Assembly (NCBI GenBank): GCA_947568835.1
Contig: OX387607.1
Location: forward strand, 16,419,701 to 16,483,700
Length of the DNA: 64,000 bases
Origin: Protonemura montana
Lineage: Eukaryota > Arthropoda > Insecta > Plecoptera > Nemouridae
Direction of reading: 5' to 3'
The translations under genes were made by a program, and so were the position numbers. The number at the start of each line of letters is the position of its first letter. Positions within the stretch are counted from its first letter, which is position 1. The notes under the pieces were generated by a model. That model was not told where the DNA came from, made no database searches, and worked only from the letters and a program-made list of their open reading frames with translations. This document shows positions 59,706 to 64,000 of the stretch, in pieces.

Positions 59706-60161
59706 TAGCATAGGAGGTTCAATGGTAGATTCAACGTTTGGTAGCCATGGAGATGCTGAGATCGCCTGACAGAGCTTCTCAATTCTGCTATCTTATGTTA
59801 CCACGGGTATATCATGGTATAGCATAGGAGGTTCAATGGTAGATTCAACGTTTGGTAGCCATGGAGATGCTGAGATCACCTGACAAAGCTTCTCAATTCT
59901 GCTATCTTATGTTACCACGGGTATATCATGGTCTAGCATAGGAGGTTCAATGGTAGATTCAACGTTTGGTAGCCATGGAGATGCTGAGATCGCCTGACAG
60001 AGCTTCTCAATTCTGCTATCTTATGTTACCACGGTTATATCATGGTCTAGCATAGGAGGTTCAATGGTAGATTCAACGTTTGGTAGCCATGGAGATGCTG
60101 AGATCGCCTGACAGAGCTTCTCAATTCTGCTATCTTATGTTACCGTGGGTATATCTCACAC
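59706..60161. repeat. 114-bp tandem repeat, four copies, upstream of Osiris I
   Basis: TAGCATAGGAGGTTCAATGG begins at 59706, 59820, 59934 and 60048. Units differ at only a few positions (GTATAGC/GTCTAGC, ATCGCC/ATCACC). The block ends about 375 bp before the inferred start of Osiris I. Confidence 0.95.
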
Positions 60162-60504
60162 CGCTAACAAAACTCACGTTTGGCAAGCTCACAATCAGCT
60201 CGATCAAAAGTTTGTGCCAACAAAAAAACACCGATATTATCAATTTCGATTCACCCCTTCGCTCTACATACCCATGCTAACTAAAAAGAGGTCACACCAT
60301 TTTCGGGCGACAAATTAAAGATTCCTTTTTTAATTGCAGCCTGAATTCATTTAGAAGCACGCGCTGCGAACGACGCGACTTGGTTGTCAATCCGTTGATA
60401 AGTATTTGCTACTACGTCCAGGTATTCTAATGTATATGGAATTGAAATGCAATGCGTTTGTCGCGTTGGTTATTGTGACCCGATGACATGCTTGCTGGTC
60501 AGTT

Positions 60505-60542
60505 AAATAAAAGGACCTCGCCAGAAGGAGTGGCATATCAGT
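60505..60542 (+). promoter_or_regulatory. TATA-like element and initiator of Osiris I
   Basis: AAATAAAAGG at 60505 and TCAGT at 60538, about 30 bp apart. TCAGT is the arthropod initiator consensus. 5' UTR about 70 nt. Confidence 0.65.
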
Positions 60543-60609
60543 ATTGTCTTGTCGTTCAATCAAATAGGTTCGTTAATATTAAACAGTTGGTTAAATAAAC
60601 AAACAAATC

Positions 60610-61949
60610 ATGACAGCAAGCAAGGGTTTTGTCTTGGTGCTAGCGATTGTGGGTGTTGTTGTAGCAAGTCCATTAGATGTCAGTGAGAACCAGATTGAAT
60701 CAAGGGCCATTCAGACTGGTGAAGAGCTGGTTTCACAGGTGATTGATAATTGTTTTACTGGAGATTACGACCAGTGCGTGCGCTCGAAGGTGTTGGCTTT
60801 CTTTGGGGCGACAGTTCCTCAAGGCAAGTCGCTCGAAGACAGTGAAGAGGTCGATCAAGTGATCTTGGATCGCGTCTCGCGGTATCTGAACGAGCACAAG
60901 TTCAAGGTGCAGATGCCTGAGTTTTTGTTTCAAAATGCTCAGTTGACGTTTAGACCTGCCAAGGGGTTGTCGAACTTCAAGGTGACGTTCCCGCAGGAGG
61001 AGAAAACGGGAAGATCATTGAACAAAGGTGAGTCTTAAGTGAAGTTGTTGGACAGGGTATAATTTGTAAATACATTTTTAAGATAATTTTATTTATCAGG
61101 TTGATTTGAAAAACTAACACAATCGACCTGTCAATAAAAATACAGTAAAGTTGAATCTAAGCTGGCTTCATTTCGAAATAAAAATAAAAATCTTTACATG
61201 TCAAGTTATTAAAAATGTGCGTACCACCTTGAAAAGAGATAATTTTCTTTTATATCAAATATGCTGATACTTTTAGCTAACCTTTTTGAAGTCTAAAAAA
61301 TGTTAATTTTGTATTAGATTCATTAAACTGTAGCACTAGAATTAAAAAGAAGAGAAGCACAATTAAAAGTATACATATTTTTTTAATATAAAGTAAAAAA
61401 AGCTAATTTTCCTGACGTCAAAGCAAAATAACAAAATAATCTAAAAAATATAACCAACTCCCTTGTCTCGGCACCCTAATAATCAAGTTATTTCTTTTTG
61501 CAGCCCGTGGTGTCTTGAAGAAGAAGCTCCTCCTACCCGTGATCCTGATCGTGAAGCTGCTAATGAAAGCACTCACTCCACTCTTCCTCCTGATCAACAG
61601 CATCAAAGCCACAAAAGCTCTGATCCTCAGCAAAGTAGCCATCGGCGTCGTCCTGGCCTTCGTAATCATGCAAATGATGAACGCCAAGAAGATGATGATG
61701 CCAATGATGCCTGAGATCGCACCCACGATGGGATACGGACCTCCACCCCCTGCACCTCCCATGCCGTACGGAGCACCCTCAGCCCCTGCATCGCCTCCCT
61801 CGTCGTATGAACCCGGCTGGGAACCGTCGCCACCGTCCAGTGGCGCTGGGGGTCCCTACTCGAGGGTCTGGGATTCCCACCAGGCCGCCTACGCTGCGTA
61901 CTACCCACAGACGACCAACGAGAAGCCGGCGGCGCCGTCAACTTATTAA
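60610..61949 (+). CDS. Osiris protein I, two exons, 287 aa
   Basis: Model: exon 1 60610-61027 (donor GTGAGT), exon 2 61504-61949 (acceptor CTTTTTGCAG), phase 1. Signal peptide (GFVLVLAIVGVVVASP), Cys pair CFTGDYDQC, RSKVLAFFG, then DUF1676 (VSRYLNEHKFKVQMPEFLFQ). Exon 2 opens ARGVLKKKLLLPVILIVKLL, followed by KALTPLFLLINSIKATKALI and LSKVAIGVVLAFVIMQMM. It ends in a Met/Pro-rich tail (KKMMMPMMPEIAPTMGYGPP) and HQAAYAAYYPQ, a variant of the LAYxxY motif. TATA-Inr core promoter upstream. Clean model with strong splice sites. Confidence 0.92.
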
Positions 61950-62251
61950 AGGGGGGGCGTTTGGAGGGGACTGGCTTGCAGGAAGATTATACCAAATATT
62001 GTGGGATGACTCTTGGTTGGTTGCATTTAGAGAAGTCGCTTCGTGTACAATGATTTTACCGCTCGTTGCTACAAGAGTAATATATTTATTAAATGTACTA
62101 ATGTTATTTATACCGATTTGAAACTGTGAAAGATTGAATACAAATACGGATTTTCTGTTTTTTAATTTATCTGAATTTTAATTTTCCCCGACTCTTTAAA
62201 CGTAGTTGCACTTAGACAAATTACTATGAAAAACCATAATTAAATAAAAAT

Positions 62252-62955
62252 AATCGGTTCTCGTTAGATCACCGAAGTTAAGCAACACTGCGCTGGGTCA
62301 GGTATTGGATGGTCATCATACACATGACCAGTTCTGTTTGGGAGAGAGGTTGGAGGGATGAAAGTTAAGCAACACTGCGCTGGGTCAGGTATTGAATGGG
62401 TGACCATCATGCACATGACCAGTTCTGTTCGGGAGAGCGGTTGGAGGGATGAAAGTTAAGCAACACTGCGCTGAGTCAGGTATTGAATGGGTGACCATCA
62501 TACGCAATACCAGTTCTGTTCGGGAGAGCGGTTGGAGGGATGAAAGTTAAGCAACACTGCGCTGGGTCATGTATTGGATGGGTGACCATCATACACATGA
62601 CCAGTTCTGTTCGGGAGAGAGGTTGGAGGGATGAAAGTTAGTACAGCTACTTCATTCGCCTTGCTTATCAACCTCGCGACAGCATGGATTTGTGGAGGAA
62701 TCTTGCTGTTCGAGTTGTACCGTCCTTCGGAAGGGACGTTAAGCCGGTGGTCCCCTTGGTCTTCGACAGGAGTAGGGTTCGTGCCGGAACCGGGTTTCCC
62801 CTCCCTTCTTGGCTAGGTTAGGTTCATCATCATCCACACCATTATCCACTCATTCACCGACGCCATTAGACCAGTGCCGCATGGCGAGATGTCAAAACAG
62901 TGCGTCGTTAAACACCACAAATAATAATAATTAAATAAAAATAATAATAATGAAC
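62252..62955 (+). mobile_element. 5S-rRNA-headed SINE, copy 9
   Basis: Starts in the head at CGGTTCTCGTTAGATCACCG, has four units (one with an internal deletion), the body, the 3' block GTGCGTCGTTAAACACCACA and a long AAT/AAAT-rich tail. It lies about 300 bp past the stop of Osiris I. Confidence 0.9.
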
Positions 62956-64000
62956 ATAAAGTAGTAACGCTAACTGTACCAACTTTACCTGTACGACTAC
63001 AGCCGCTCGCAGCGGCAAAAATGAGAAGCAACCACAGTCTCATAGTTTGCTGAATTGGCGCTAGGTAGCGCCAAGTGTCAGCCGTCACTTCGCTATAAAC
63101 GCTCGATTTTTCAATACAAAAAAAAGACCGTTCAGTTGTCATTCTAGTCAGCCGTTTTTGAAACTGTCAGTTAAACGCATAACGTAAACGCTCTTTCTTT
63201 ACCGACAGTTCGTTAAATGTTTAACGAACTCGTTTATTTCGCTAAGCGATGATTGATGACGCAATCACCGCCAAAGTTCTCGAATGCAGAACGCAAGTTC
63301 TAGCAATCGACCCTGAAATCTATTTGGTAAGTAGGCTAATTCTTGCCCGGGTACCTCAACAATAACCAGAGCCTTCTTGCCGCTACGAGCTGGCAAAGTT
63401 GATCAGAGTTTCCAGAGGGCGGTGCAGTGGGCGCGAAGGTATTCAGTTCCGGGGTCTACTCTTTTTTTTTTCCTTCCCACCCTGGCCGTGGTTTCACCCA
63501 CCAAGTCCCACGCTCGGAGGGTGCGATTTGAAATCAGGTGCTGAGGCCGAATCGAGGGGATGAAAGGGTCCTAACTAAACCCCGCGTTGATTCATCTTGA
63601 TCTTGATCTTGCGTGGAGCATTCTGCAAGGGAGATAAATATAGCAAGCCCCGGCTGTCAAGACATTCTGAAGGGAACATCATTTCGGGGGGAGGGAAAAA
63701 AATATGGAGGGGCGTTTTGATGTTTTTTGTGCGGTTTTTTATAACGCGTCTGTTGCAGCTTGAGGACGAGTTTTAAATTGTGGACATATTTTGCTTTTGT
63801 GTTCGAGTAATTCATTTGCATTCCAACAGTTTTAGTGTATTTTAGAGTCAGAACCTGCGGTAAAAAAGGTCGCCACAAAACTTTGAAAAATATTAGCTCT
63901 TTTTGGCAAATTTTTCTAGGAGGCTGTGTGAAAACATGTAGTAGTAGTTGCTTTTCTTTTGAAAATATTTTAGCTTAAAATGTAAAGGCTCCTAGAAAAG
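62956..64000. other. Right-hand end, no gene recognised
   Basis: No ORF with recognisable features; a T-run lies near 63460-63470. Confidence 0.4.

Overview
This window is nuclear DNA of an insect, order undetermined. It carries a block of eight Osiris-family genes (DUF1676 secreted/endomembrane proteins, an insect-specific clustered family). Evidence is signal-peptide first exons with a spaced cysteine pair, a hydrophobic exon rich in Leu/Ile that starts with a basic patch, and C-terminal tails with the LAYxxY/H-type motif (for example [32 protein letters not shown]). No bacterial-type operons, rRNA operons or CRISPR arrays are present. Individual Osi numbers are not assigned because that needs a phylogeny.

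Layout, left to right: Osiris A (-, 2074-3434), B (+, 5032-6284), C (-, 8984-10708), a repeat-rich gap with a 2.3-kb satellite array (10.8-19.2 kb), D (-, 19285-23678), F (-, 29009-38587; four exons, an Osiris head joined to a separate Cys-containing C-terminal region), a 9-kb gap without a recognisable gene (38.6-47.9 kb), G (+, 47995-50165), H (-, 53048-58411, with a 3.5-kb DNA transposon in intron 1) and I (+, 60610-61949). I built all splice models by eye from GT/AG sites and reading-phase agreement. In all eight genes the intron before the hydrophobic exon is phase 1, which supports the models and common descent by tandem duplication.

The non-genic DNA is dominated by repeats. (1) At least nine copies of a SINE whose head resembles 5S rRNA and its internal promoter; the promoter-bearing 91-bp segment is tandemly amplified (2 to 9 units per copy) before a shared body and an AAT-rich tail. 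(2) A 41-bp satellite in three separate arrays. (3) A tRNA-derived element whose A-box half is amplified four times at a ~52-bp period. (4) A DNA transposon with ~570-bp terminal inverted repeats and a decayed transposase. (5) A fold-back/MITE-like family. (6) 5'-truncated LINE ends, one sitting inside a 19-bp minisatellite. (7) Local tandem repeats of 114, 92, 19, 10 and 9 bp. Osiris genes are known to be expressed in epidermal/tracheal cells during cuticle formation, and in Drosophila the cluster coincides with the dosage-sensitive Triplo-lethal region. Here coding exons stay open and in phase although introns and flanks have been heavily invaded.
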